In this document: positions 53,642 to 60,471 of the stretch, piece by piece | Layout: each line of letters begins with the position of its first letter | Position numbering within the stretch: position 1 is the first letter of the stretch | From: a virus | Reading direction: 5' to 3' (one strand) | DNA: 64,000 nt | Virus record (IMG/VR): IMGVR_UViG_3300009788_000006 | Location: 1-64,000 of that record | Made by a program: the position numbers and the translations under genes | Notes under the pieces: generated by a model | The model's database searches: none | What the model was told of the DNA's origin: nothing | The model's input: the letters and a program-made list of their open reading frames with translations, nothing else

Positions 53642-54657
53642 GCGACACGAGTATCCAGTGGGTTCACCTTCCTGGCCACGTCCCCGTCAGCTGGAATCCA
53701 ATCCGCGGATGCTCTCGCGTCAGCCCCGGGTGCGGCGGTGGCACCCCCGGAGGCGGGGGCGGCTGCTACGCCGAGTCCATCGCCGGCCGGTTCTGTGGAC
53801 CTGGCCAGCCCTTCGAGGGGTTCGCCACGCGGACCAAGGCTGGCGCTCGCTGGACGGGCAAGGTCGAGCTCTTGCCAGCCAAACTGGCCGAGCCGCTGTC
53901 CTGGCGCAAGCCCCGCTGCTGTTTCGTCAACTCGATGTCGGACCTGTTCCACGAGTCGCTGAGCTTCGAGGAAATCGCAGCCGTTATCGGGGTGATCGCC
54001 GCTTGCCCAGAGTCGAAGTTCCTTACGCTGACGAAACGCTCGGCGCGGATGCTGGAGTGGTTCGAGTGGATCGGGGAATCGGCATGGCCAGCAGGGCATC
54101 TTGCTGAGCGAGCCAGGTCGCTATCTCAAGAAGTTCGAAACAGGGTTCGCTTCATTGACGAAAGGGTGCCGGGATGCAGAGCTGGTGAAGTTGGATGGCC
54201 GCTCCCGAATCTCTGGCTCGGAGTCTCCACCGAGGATCAGCAGCGGTGGGACGAGCGCGTTCCAGACCTGCTGAGGTGCCCGGCGGCAGTGCGGTTCGTA
54301 AGTGCCGAGCCCCTGATTTCCAGTATCCGGCTATGGGGTTGGTGTGAAGGGTGCGGCGCGGCGGTCGATCCCGGTGATTTCGTTTCCGGGGGTCATGCCA
54401 TCGCCGTTCCGCCAGATGGCGACGCAGAACTATGCGGTCCGGTGAAGTTTCCGGATCAGGTTATTGTCGGCTCTGAATCTGGCCCCGGAGCCCGGCCGAT
54501 GGACATCGAGTGGGTGCGCTCGATCCGCGACCAGTGCAAAGCGGCTGGCGTCGCTTTTTTCATGAAGCAGCTCAGCACGTCCAGCGGGAAGAAGATCACC
54601 GACCCGGAGAAGTGGCCGGAGGATCTGCGGATCAGGGAGTGGCCCGATGGGCATTGA
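53638..54657 (+). CDS. Phage Gp37/Gp68 family protein (DUF5131)
   Basis: 339 residues. SIQWVHLPGHVPVSWNPIRGCSRVSPGCGGG...CYAESIAGRF, then WTGKVELLPAKLAEPLSWRKPRCCFVNSMSDLFHESLSFEEI, LTLTKRSARMLEW, NLWLGVSTEDQQRW, VRFVSAEPLI, VIVGSESGPGARPM, FFMKQLS: every block of the Gp37/Gp68 (DUF5131) family. The usual CDxCYA Cys set is interrupted here by a Gly-rich insert (CGGGTPGGGGGCYAE). Family function is unresolved. Confidence 0.85.
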   Translation: MSDTSIQWVHLPGHVPVSWNPIRGCSRVSPGCGGGTPGGGGGCYAESIAGRFCGPGQPFEGFATRTKAGARWTGKVELLPAKLAEPLSWRKPRCCFVNSMSDLFHESLSFEEIAAVIGVIAACPESKFLTLTKRSARMLEWFEWIGESAWPAGHLAERARSLSQEVRNRVRFIDERVPGCRAGEVGWPLPNLWLGVSTEDQQRWDERVPDLLRCPAAVRFVSAEPLISSIRLWGWCEGCGAAVDPGDFVSGGHAIAVPPDGDAELCGPVKFPDQVIVGSESGPGARPMDIEWVRSIRDQCKAAGVAFFMKQLSTSSGKKITDPEKWPEDLRIREWPDGH

Positions 54658-55120
54658 CCCTGCCAGCCTCGGCCCGGCCTACAAAAAGGCTCTGGCGGCA
54701 AAGCGAGATTCTCAGCACCCGAAGCGCGGCAATAGCGGCCTGGAGTGGGAGTTCCTGTGCCACCTTCGCCAGCTCGGGGTGCCGGAAGCGTTGCGGGATC
54801 AGCGACTGCCGGAGCTCGGTAAGCACGAAGCTGACTTTCTGTGGACGGATACCCACTTCTACCCGACCGCGGATTACAAGGGTCCGGACATCCGTTCACT
54901 GGCGGTCTTCATCGACGGCGGAGCGCACGGGATCAAGGGCCGATACGACGCCACCCTGCGCTGTGTCAACCTCTGTCACCTGCTGTTGCCGCCCACCTAT
55001 ACCGTCCTGCGCTTTGGCCACGGGCAGATCGAGATGGGCGCTCGGGTGGTCAAAGCGTGGTGGGACGGCGATGTCGACAAAATGGTCCATCTGATCAGAC
55101 AGCGAAAGGCTAAGCCATGA
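54647..55120 (+). CDS. Vsr/DUF559-like endonuclease-fold protein
   Basis: 157 residues. LEWEFLCHLRQLGVPEALRDQRLPELGKHEADFLWTDTHFYPTADYKGPDIRSLAVFIDGGAHGIKGRYDATLRCVNLCHLLLPPTYTVLRFGHGQIE follows the Vsr/PD-(D/E)XK layout: an acidic strand (EADF), a second acidic strand (LAVFIDG), then a His and a helix and 'VLRF'. It probably cuts DNA or is a degenerate homing-type nuclease. Starts 11 bases inside the DUF5131 gene. Confidence 0.6.
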   Translation: MGIDPASLGPAYKKALAAKRDSQHPKRGNSGLEWEFLCHLRQLGVPEALRDQRLPELGKHEADFLWTDTHFYPTADYKGPDIRSLAVFIDGGAHGIKGRYDATLRCVNLCHLLLPPTYTVLRFGHGQIEMGARVVKAWWDGDVDKMVHLIRQRKAKP

Positions 55121-55287
55121 AACGGGGCCGGGCCGCAGCAAGCCACCAGGGACCGCTGTACGCCCTCAGAGGGGCGACCTACCCTACCGACTGGACTGGG
55201 AAGAAAGATCACCACAAGGCTGCCCTGGCGGCCGTCTGCTATGCGGCGGCGGTTTGGCGCGGCGAAACCGGCGGAGGTACGCCATGA
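55117..55287 (+). CDS. 56-residue hypothetical protein
   Basis: MKRGRAAASHQGPLYALRGA, then TYPTDWTGKKDHHKAALAAVCYAAAVWRGE: basic start, then a helix. ATGA overlaps at both ends. Too short for a family call. Confidence 0.5.
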   Translation: MKRGRAAASHQGPLYALRGATYPTDWTGKKDHHKAALAAVCYAAAVWRGETGGGTP

Positions 55288-55610
55288 TCAAGCTCAACCT
55301 GAATTCGGAATACGCTTCGGCCCGTCTTGCCCTGATGGCCTTGCGCGTCGAACTCGAACGCGTTGCCCTGCTGGAGTTCGACCCCGGCGCCGTTCCCGGG
55401 TCAGTGCTGGTCGACTTCAACCGCCACTGGCCGGATGGTTGGTATTGGGACACAGAGGGGCTCTGGGATGAAGATGACAAGGGGAACACCAGCCTTGAGC
55501 GCGGCCGTCTCTACGACACCCAGGATTGGTTTCTCGTGGACGATGACGGGGCCGAGGAGGAGCTAAGCAGTTTTATTCAGCGGTTCATTGAAGGGCAGGG
55601 GACCGACTGA
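55284..55610 (+). CDS. Hypothetical protein, acidic C-terminus
   Basis: 108 residues, ATG 55284 in ATGA overlap with the previous gene. Helical start (NSEYASARLALMALRVELERVALLEF), then an aromatic and acidic part (NRHWPDGWYWDTEGLWDEDDKGN...DWFLVDDDGAEEE). Last gene of the plus-strand operon; it ends 11 bases before a convergent gene with no evident terminator. Confidence 0.5.
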   Translation: MIKLNLNSEYASARLALMALRVELERVALLEFDPGAVPGSVLVDFNRHWPDGWYWDTEGLWDEDDKGNTSLERGRLYDTQDWFLVDDDGAEEELSSFIQRFIEGQGTD

Positions 55611-55621
55611 TCGATAGGTGC

Positions 55622-55849
55622 TCACAACCCGATGCCGAGGGGCGCGTCCTCGTCGCAGTCCTCGCAGACCTCTTCCAAGGTGACGAGGCCGCGGAACAGG
55701 CCGCCGCGGTCGGTCGTCTTGTAGCACTGCGGGCACCATCGGGCGGGGCGCCGCATCGACTGGGACAGCGGCACGAGGGCTGCGCGGTACAGCCAGATGA
55801 AGCCGAGTGCCATCATCAGGGTGCCGATCCAGATTCCGGCGGTGGTCAT
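55622..55849 (-). CDS. Membrane-anchored zinc-ribbon protein
   Basis: 75 residues. Residues 3-25 form a transmembrane segment (AGIWIGTLMMALGFIWLYRAALV); the rest has WCPQCYKTTDRGGLFRGLVTLEEVCEDCDED, a C-x2-C...C-x2-C ribbon. ATGA overlap with the gene upstream. Unknown role at the membrane. Confidence 0.55.
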   Translation of the reverse strand: MTTAGIWIGTLMMALGFIWLYRAALVPLSQSMRRPARWCPQCYKTTDRGGLFRGLVTLEEVCEDCDEDAPLGIGL

Positions 55850-56529
55850 GATTCACCGCCGCGCAGAACCTTAGCGGCGCCAGGCCCGCCAGCGGCCAGC
55901 GTGCGAAGCTTGCCGCGCGCGGGCACGGAGTACACCCGCCAGCCATCAGGCCAGCGGTGCTTGCGCGCCTCGCCCCATTCCCTGGCCTCGTCTTGAGACA
56001 GAAAGACGCGGTGCGTGTCCCACCATTCGACGATGCTCTCGGAATCGGTCTCGACGAGCTCGTGGTATCCCAGTGGGGTAGGATCGTCATTGGGCTCGTC
56101 CTCCCACACGTAATACTCTCCGTCGTAAACAACGCCAGGGGGGATGTATGCCAGAAACCACCGCCGGGTCTGCAACAACGCCAGCGGCTCATCGGTGGCG
56201 GTCCTTGCTCGCTCGTGATCGCGCTGGGATTCGTAGATCGCCGGGTGGTATTCGATCATCTTTTCCGGTCCGCAGTGGCTGGTGCGGCTCCAGGCGTCCT
56301 TGAGCGTGTAGATGCCGGCCGTGTCGAATCCAACATAGCCGCCACCGTTTGGGCCCCAGTACCATCCGTGTTCACTGCTCCAGATCCGCACCAGCTTCTC
56401 GCCGTGCTCGGCGAGGATCGACGGGCGGGCTCTTCCCTCGTCGTCCTGGCAGGTGTCGCCCTTGATCGTCTGATGAAGGATTCTGGTGTCGTCAGGCCAG
56501 GCGAGAGAGGTGGCGGGGTCGGCGCTCAT
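55846..56529 (-). CDS. Hypothetical protein, 227 residues
   Basis: Rich in Trp, Tyr and acidic residues (IWSSEHGWYWGPNGGGYVGFDTAGIYTLKDAWSRTSHCGPEKMIEYHPA ... RRWFLAYIPPGVVYDGEYYVWEDEPNDD). The middle resembles small DUFs that read 'GYxxxxxxAGxYTxxEAxxxxxH..PEKxxxxh'. Function unknown. ATGA junctions. Confidence 0.5.
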   Translation of the reverse strand: MSADPATSLAWPDDTRILHQTIKGDTCQDDEGRARPSILAEHGEKLVRIWSSEHGWYWGPNGGGYVGFDTAGIYTLKDAWSRTSHCGPEKMIEYHPAIYESQRDHERARTATDEPLALLQTRRWFLAYIPPGVVYDGEYYVWEDEPNDDPTPLGYHELVETDSESIVEWWDTHRVFLSQDEAREWGEARKHRWPDGWRVYSVPARGKLRTLAAGGPGAAKVLRGGES

Positions 56530-57008
56530 GGCTTGGCCCCCGGCAGGTCGTCAACCGACAGCACCAACGCGCGACAGAATACCTGGACGCCCGCCATCAA
56601 ATCGAAGTGGTGGCCGATGTCTCCGGGCGCGGTGATGAGCCAGGATTCCCGGGTCGGCTTCGCCCACCACCGGGCGGTGATCTTGACCGACCCGCCGAAG
56701 CGCGTTCGGACCCAATCTCTCACAGCGAGCTTGGTCGTTTCATCGTTCTCACCCGCGAGGCGGCCGGCCAATTCGGAGATCTCCGGGACCACACCGCCTC
56801 TGCCGATCATGAATACGGGGCGGGCGCCGCTACCGATGTCGTGACTGTCGACTCCGTAGACTCTGACGCTGTCATCCGAGACGATGACGAACAAGCCGGC
56901 ATCTTTCCACCTCTGCTGTTCTTCGGCCGATGGGCGGAGCGGGTACTGACGGCCGTCGAGCTCGGCGGCGGTGATGGCTGCGGTGTCGAGGGGTTCGGTG
57001 TCGCTCAT
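56526..57008 (-). CDS. Paralogue A of a repeated accessory protein
   Basis: 160 residues from ATG 57008. MSDTEPLDTAAITAAELDGR then QYPLRPSAEEQQRWKDAGLFVIVSDDSVRVYGVD... aligns along its length with the protein at 62219-62695 (shared: xxxITAAxxAAxLDGxxYPxxPSxxxxxxWKxAxLFVI, xxIYGVD, ARxxVKIxxxW, ESWLITAxGxxGxxFxxMxxGxxFCRxLVLxVxxxPA). No function known. The two genes probably arose by duplication or repeated acquisition. Confidence 0.55.
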   Translation of the reverse strand: MSDTEPLDTAAITAAELDGRQYPLRPSAEEQQRWKDAGLFVIVSDDSVRVYGVDSHDIGSGARPVFMIGRGGVVPEISELAGRLAGENDETTKLAVRDWVRTRFGGSVKITARWWAKPTRESWLITAPGDIGHHFDLMAGVQVFCRALVLSVDDLPGAKP

Positions 57009-57316
57009 GACGCCACCATAAACTGCTGGACGCACCACCCCATGGCGAGGATAAGAAGCGGATACCATATCGAGTGTAGCGTCGCCTTGATGATTGATTC
57101 CCACAGGTCGCTGCCCTCCGGCGTGTCGATGTATTGGTGAGTGAGATACGCGATCACGATGGCCACGCCGATAGCTGCTGGCAGAGCGAGCGCGGGCAGA
57201 CCAAAGGTCGGGACCATGAACCAGCCCCACAGCTTCGACAGAACCCAACCGTTGAAGATGGCCTGAAACGGCGTGATCAGGATAGCAAAAAGGCACCCGG
57301 ATGCCGTCTTATTCAT
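57005..57316 (-). CDS. Small membrane protein, about three helices
   Basis: 103 residues with hydrophobic segments near 8-32, 38-62 and 80-100 (LFAILITPFQAIFNGWVLSKLWGWFMV; LPALALPAAIGVAIVIAYL; IWYPLLILAMGWCVQQFMV). ATGA overlaps on both sides. Could be a second holin-like or superinfection protein; not recognised. Confidence 0.5.
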   Translation of the reverse strand: MNKTASGCLFAILITPFQAIFNGWVLSKLWGWFMVPTFGLPALALPAAIGVAIVIAYLTHQYIDTPEGSDLWESIIKATLHSIWYPLLILAMGWCVQQFMVAS

Positions 57317-57612
57317 GTCGCCCTCCGGAGTATCTCTTCGAGAGTCGCAATCAGCTCCGCGCTGTCGTCCGCGCGCATATTGCCGGCGGTCTCAGGGTCA
57401 ACGAGCGCGGCCAGCCACAAAGGGCTGTCGCCGAGGTTGATTGCGGCCACCAAGGAAATGCCGAGTGCCTGAAGCTCTCCCTCTTCGTAGTTGTCAAAGC
57501 GGTTTTGGCGGAACCCTCGCCGCCCTTGGAGCTCTTCAGCCACCGCAACCGCTGCGCGCTCCGAGGCAGACTTGGCCCCGGCCGGGAACATCTCGTCGTG
57601 AATCCAACTCAT
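57313..57612 (-). CDS. Hypothetical protein, 99 residues
   Basis: Helical and acidic (SERAAVAVAEELQGRRGFRQNRFDNYEEGELQALGISLVAAINLGDSPLWLAALVDPE...). No motif. A GGAGGACGAC sequence precedes ATG 57612. Downstream of a strong stem-loop at 57646-57750. Confidence 0.5.
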   Translation of the reverse strand: MSWIHDEMFPAGAKSASERAAVAVAEELQGRRGFRQNRFDNYEEGELQALGISLVAAINLGDSPLWLAALVDPETAGNMRADDSAELIATLEEILRRAT

Positions 57613-57645
57613 GTCGTCCTCCGTTTTTGTCGTTCCGTTCTGTCG

Positions 57646-57750
57646 CTCACCACTACCAGAGGCCCCGGCTCGGTGACTCGGCGTGGGTCCTGGCGGGATT
57701 CTGGGGTCTGCGGGGGTCTTGGCAAGGCCGAGGCCCCTGATGGTGGTGAG
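57646..57750 (-). ncRNA. Extended stem-loop in an intergenic gap
   Basis: Ends CTCACCAC (57646-57653) and GTGGTGAG (57743-57750) pair perfectly, and on the minus strand the stem continues after one mismatch through about ten more pairs including two G-U, closing near 57665/57731. Fewer mismatches on the minus strand suggest that RNA is the functional form. It occupies nearly all the 150-base gap between two genes. No T-run, so a terminator is less likely. Confidence 0.45.
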
Positions 57751-57762
57751 CGGGTTGGTGAT

Positions 57763-58047
57763 TTACGCGCCGGCGAAGAATTCCTCGCGGGCCTTCTCCG
57801 TCATGAACTCTGGCCGAGCGAAGTGCTTTGGCTCGTTCTCATCAAGCCACGCCAGCGTCTCCGCTTTGGCGGTGAGCATCGCGCCCACCTTGAACTTTTC
57901 GTCATAGTCGCCGATGTCTTTGCCGAAGATCGCGACGAGCTCGGGGCAATTGCCGCCATTGATCATCGTTTCAATTACCTTCTCGGCCTCTTTGGGCCAG
58001 AGCCCCTTACTGGCCAGTTGCTCGGCAATCCAATCCCTGGTCTTCAT
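57763..58047 (-). CDS. Hypothetical protein, 94 residues
   Basis: From ATG 58047 in ATGA overlap. TRDWIAEQLASKGLWPKEAEKVIETMINGGNCPELVAIFGKDIGDYDEKFKVGAMLTAKAETLAWLDENEPKHFARPEFM: helical, fits small phage proteins with 'WixxxLxxxGLWPxEAxxVix' but no function is known to me. Confidence 0.55.
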   Translation of the reverse strand: MKTRDWIAEQLASKGLWPKEAEKVIETMINGGNCPELVAIFGKDIGDYDEKFKVGAMLTAKAETLAWLDENEPKHFARPEFMTEKAREEFFAGA

Positions 58048-58253
58048 TTTGAATTTCCTTTCCCGGTTGAATTGTCGACCACCACCGCCCTCAGCCCTTC
58101 GAGACGCTGGCGGATGTCTATGATCAGCCCCGTGTCGCCGGCCTCGATCGCGGCATCCAACACCGCGAATATCGGGGCGGCGGTTCTTCGGGCGGCGGCT
58201 TGGGCCTGGAGCAGCAGCCACGCAGCGTCGGATTCGGTCTGTCGGTCTTTCAT
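58044..58253 (-). CDS. Small helical protein
   Basis: 69 residues from ATG 58253. SDAAWLLLQAQAAARRTAAPIFAVLDAAIEAGDTGLIIDIRQRLEGLRAVVVD. ATGA overlaps on both sides; second gene after the 58.4-kb promoter. Unknown. Confidence 0.5.
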   Translation of the reverse strand: MKDRQTESDAAWLLLQAQAAARRTAAPIFAVLDAAIEAGDTGLIIDIRQRLEGLRAVVVDNSTGKGNSK

Positions 58254-58405
58254 AACTGCGCCTCGTCTTCGTCGTCGAGATCGGTCAGGAGGTCCCACGG
58301 CTCTAAATGGTACCCGCACTCTGGCGGGGGATCGGTGTCGAGGATTTTGTCCGCGAGCATCGCGGCGTAGTCGAGGGCGTCTTGTTCTGTGGCGGTGAGG
58401 ATCAT
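58250..58405 (-). CDS. First minus-strand gene from the operator-controlled promoter
   Basis: 51 residues from ATG 58405 with GGGAG eight bases upstream; a longer in-frame frame reaching 58510 runs through the promoter and is rejected. MILTATEQDALDYAAMLADK, then acidic (DDEDEAQL). Repressed operon leader gene; function unknown. Confidence 0.55.
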   Translation of the reverse strand: MILTATEQDALDYAAMLADKILDTDPPPECGYHLEPWDLLTDLDDEDEAQL

Positions 58406-58442
58406 GGCTTGTCTCCCTTGGTCGTTCACTTGATCTGAAGAC

Positions 58443-58471
58443 AGTATAGGCAACGGCTTGCCGCATGTCAA
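58443..58471 (-). promoter_or_regulatory. Strong operator-controlled minus-strand promoter
   Basis: TTGACA (58466-58471), 17 bases, TATACT (58443-58448). Operator copy 1 (58449-58462) fills the spacer and copy 2 (58472-58485) abuts the -35. Confidence 0.85.
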
Positions 58472-58519
58472 GGCAATTCCTTGCCCTATGTCGTTGGTCT
58501 TTTCGGGCAACGGGTTGCC
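58449..58519. promoter_or_regulatory. Three operators GGCAA-N4-TTGCC
   Basis: GGCAACGGCTTGCC (58449-58462), GGCAATTCCTTGCC (58472-58485) and GGCAACGGGTTGCC (58506-58519): one 14-base dyad in three copies, centres 23 and 34 bases apart, lying across two divergent promoters. The plan recalls the lambda right operator. Confidence 0.8.
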
Positions 58520-58543
58520 TTATGGGGCGAGGTGCGGTATTGT
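58515..58543 (+). promoter_or_regulatory. Leaderless-type plus-strand promoter at the operator region
   Basis: TTGCCT (58515-58520), 17 bases, TATTGT (58538-58543), six bases, ATG 58550. Operator copy 3 covers the -35. Confidence 0.7.
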
Positions 58544-58549
58544 CGACGG

Positions 58550-58882
58550 ATGAAGAACGCACGCAGCACGCTTACCGCCCCGATCTCCTTTCGAGCTCTC
58601 CCGGTAGAGGATCGCGATTACGATTACGCCCGTCGAGCGCTTGACGCAGCTCTCCCGGTTCGGCAGTGGGTCGTATCCTTGGCCTGGTGGCCCATCGGCA
58701 AAGTCCTGTCGTTCACAGATCCCTGGGTCGGCAGGATCTACAGGGTCAAGCGGGTCAACTCAGCGCGGTACGAGATAGTGCCGTGGTCTGAGCGCCTTGG
58801 CCGCCAACGCAAGAACGAAAACCCGCGCGCGGTGAACTCCATCCCGGGTTACTGGGAAACCGAATCCGGATACGACGGATGA
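58550..58882 (+). CDS. Hypothetical protein next to the operator region
   Basis: 110 residues from ATG 58550, six bases after the promoter -10, so probably leaderless. Basic, with RRALDAALPVRQWVVSLAWWPIGKVLSFTDPWVGRIYRVKRVNSARYEIVPWSERLG: a beta-rich part that may be a small barrel. ATGA overlap with the HTH gene suggests joint control. Confidence 0.6.
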   Translation: MKNARSTLTAPISFRALPVEDRDYDYARRALDAALPVRQWVVSLAWWPIGKVLSFTDPWVGRIYRVKRVNSARYEIVPWSERLGRQRKNENPRAVNSIPGYWETESGYDG

Positions 58883-59151
58883 AGAGCATCCGAGACATCC
58901 TCCGGCCGGCCGCCTTGGCCGAACTCAACCGCGACGGTCGCCGGCATCGTCTCGCCCGCATCTGGCGCGAGTACCACGGCCTCACCAACGAGGAGGCCGC
59001 AGCGATCTGCGGCGTGGAGCCCTACAGCTTCAGCCGCTTTGGGACCCACCGACAGCGACCGGAAGCGGGGCGGCTGGTGGCCAAGGGGATCGGGCTCGAC
59101 AGCAGCACCCGGCCGTGGAAGGCGGCGGTCGCTGGCACCATCCTAGCGTAG
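58879..59151 (+). CDS. Helix-turn-helix protein, candidate repressor
   Basis: 90 residues. NRDGRRHRLARIWREYHGLTNEEAAAICGVEPYSFSRFGTHRQRPEAGRLVAKGIGL has the layout of a helix-turn-helix (LTNEEAAAICGV, then the recognition helix EPYSFSRF). Being expressed from the operator region it is the leading candidate to bind the GGCAA-N4-TTGCC sites. Its stop codon lies inside a tRNA-like element. Confidence 0.6.
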   Translation: MKSIRDILRPAALAELNRDGRRHRLARIWREYHGLTNEEAAAICGVEPYSFSRFGTHRQRPEAGRLVAKGIGLDSSTRPWKAAVAGTILA

Positions 59152-59207
59152 CTCAGACGGCAGAGCGCTCGGAGAGGTCGCGGGTTCGAGCCCCGCCGGA
59201 CCTACCA
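59142..59207 (+). tRNA. Degenerate tRNA-like element (no anticodon arm)
   Basis: A good D-arm (GCTC/GAGC, 59151-59166), a perfect T-arm (GCGGG-TTCGAGC-CCCGC, 59180-59196), an acceptor 3' strand CGGACCT, discriminator A and encoded CCA (59205-59207). But only 13 bases lie between D- and T-arms and the 5' acceptor strand does not pair, so this is not a functional cloverleaf. A deleted tRNA, a tRNA mimic, or a remnant of an attachment site are possible. Confidence 0.6.
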
Positions 59208-59642
59208 GCAAGCGGGAGGGGCGCACCTCGGGCTCTTCCCCCGGTTAGGGGTTGCCTGAGACCACGCAGAGGGTGAGAGCCTTCGACTATTCCCGTTGAC
59301 CAGGGTGCGGGCCGTGTCGCTCGCTAACTGAGCACAGAGCCTGGATTTCCGCCGAACCTCTCGGCCGGTCAGGTGAAACCGGCATCCCCGCGACGCAAGA
59401 CGCAAGCGCGTCCCCGTCTCCTCTGCGTGACTTTGTCCGGCCACCGCGCGCCGACATCTTTGGGAGTATCTTTTCCCCGCCTGCCCAGTTGGTGACCCGG
59501 TGGGCTGGTTTCGCGTAACCCGGGATACCGGCTGTCCGGTGCGGCTGCACCCCTGCTCGGCCACCGAAGAGGCGGAGCGCTTGTGAGAAGCTCGAGGGGT
59601 GGGCGGCTGGATCTTCGCCGCCTGCTGTAATCATGGGATCAG
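59208..59642 (-). other. ORF-poor interval downstream of a promoter
   Basis: 435 bases without a convincing gene although two overlapping minus frames are open (59202-59564, 59287-59634). The promoter at 59643-59670 reads into it. Hairpins include GGCGGC/GCCGCC (near 59604-59624), ACCGG/CCGGT (near 59531) and GCCGG/CCGGC (near 59372). It could be a non-coding RNA or a poorly conserved leaderless gene starting at ATG 59634. Confidence 0.4.
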
Positions 59643-59670
59643 TCTATACGACTCCGCCCCGGCTTTGCAA
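59643..59670 (-). promoter_or_regulatory. Promoter of the TTGCAA-N16-TATAGA type, copy 1
   Basis: TTGCAA (59665-59670), 16 bases, TATAGA (59643-59648) on the minus strand, with CCGG on both sides of the -35. Same architecture as 60472-60499. An ATG lies eight bases downstream of the -10. Confidence 0.6.
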
Positions 59671-59751
59671 CCGGAGCGGCGACGATGATTACAGAGGCAG
59701 CCCGGAATCCAAGCGGGCGGATTTCATCCTACCGCGCCGAGGTAGTGCGGG

Positions 59752-60417
59752 TCAAGCGTGACCGGCGAAGCTAAGAATCTTCCGCATCTCCGCCGCCGAT
59801 TCCGGCCGGTTGCCCTGCTGACAGGAGACAGAATAAGCGTCGAGAACCCGCTTCTTCCCGTAGTCTATGTAGAGCGTTTCTGGATCGAACGCCATCGGCT
59901 GACTTTCTGGGGTCGCATCGCGGAATCCCAGGACGCGGCGCTCCTCTCTCTGGGCCGTGAGTTGAATCTCGTCGAAAGTCTCACGCGGCAACATTTCCCG
60001 AGCCTTCTCACAAAAACACCGAAAATACAAAGACCTCCGCTCACTTCGCTTCTTTTGGATCGCCTCATTCACCAGGGCGATAGAGGCTCCGATCTCTAAG
60101 GCTTTCTCGGGGTAGTCGACTTGCAGGCCGATCAACTTCCGGCGGATTGTCGTCAGCTTTCCAAGGTCGGCGCCGGTCATTTCTTCCTTGACGGACGGAA
60201 GCCACGTCGGGGCCTTTTTCGCCGCCATGAGCCGCCGGAGCTCCTTAGTTTGGTGGGCAGTCACCATCGCGGCGTGCTTCACTCTCGACCAGTGCGGGAA
60301 ATCAGCCGTGCCCTCGCCGTCATTCCCGGCACACCGCTCCTTCTTTCTAGCCTTGCAGGATGGACACTCGAAGCCAAGAGTTTGAATCTTGACGGCATAA
60401 CGACTATGTTCGGCCAC
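59752..60417 (-). CDS. Hypothetical protein with N-terminal zinc motif
   Basis: 221 residues. The start AEHSRYAVKIQTLGFECPSCKARKKERCAGNDGEGTADFPHWSRVKHA has C-x2-C...C...H, as in small phage and actinobacterial proteins with 'CPxCxAxxxxxCxxxxG...xHxxR'. The remainder is helical and basic. Its promoter (60472-60499) has the same plan as that at 59643. Confidence 0.55.
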   Translation of the reverse strand: MAEHSRYAVKIQTLGFECPSCKARKKERCAGNDGEGTADFPHWSRVKHAAMVTAHQTKELRRLMAAKKAPTWLPSVKEEMTGADLGKLTTIRRKLIGLQVDYPEKALEIGASIALVNEAIQKKRSERRSLYFRCFCEKAREMLPRETFDEIQLTAQREERRVLGFRDATPESQPMAFDPETLYIDYGKKRVLDAYSVSCQQGNRPESAAEMRKILSFAGHA

Positions 60418-60471
60418 GTTTTCTCCTTACGGGCGCCGGCGAAGTTCTTTCCTCGACGGCGTCAGCGTAAT

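Noticed and set aside
59142-59207. attP site of an integrating phage
   Set aside because: No integrase or excisionase is visible in the window; the tRNA-like element alone is not enough.
59142-59640. tRNA interrupted by a group I intron
   Set aside because: The missing anticodon arm is not found downstream in continuation, and no intron core pairing could be recognised.
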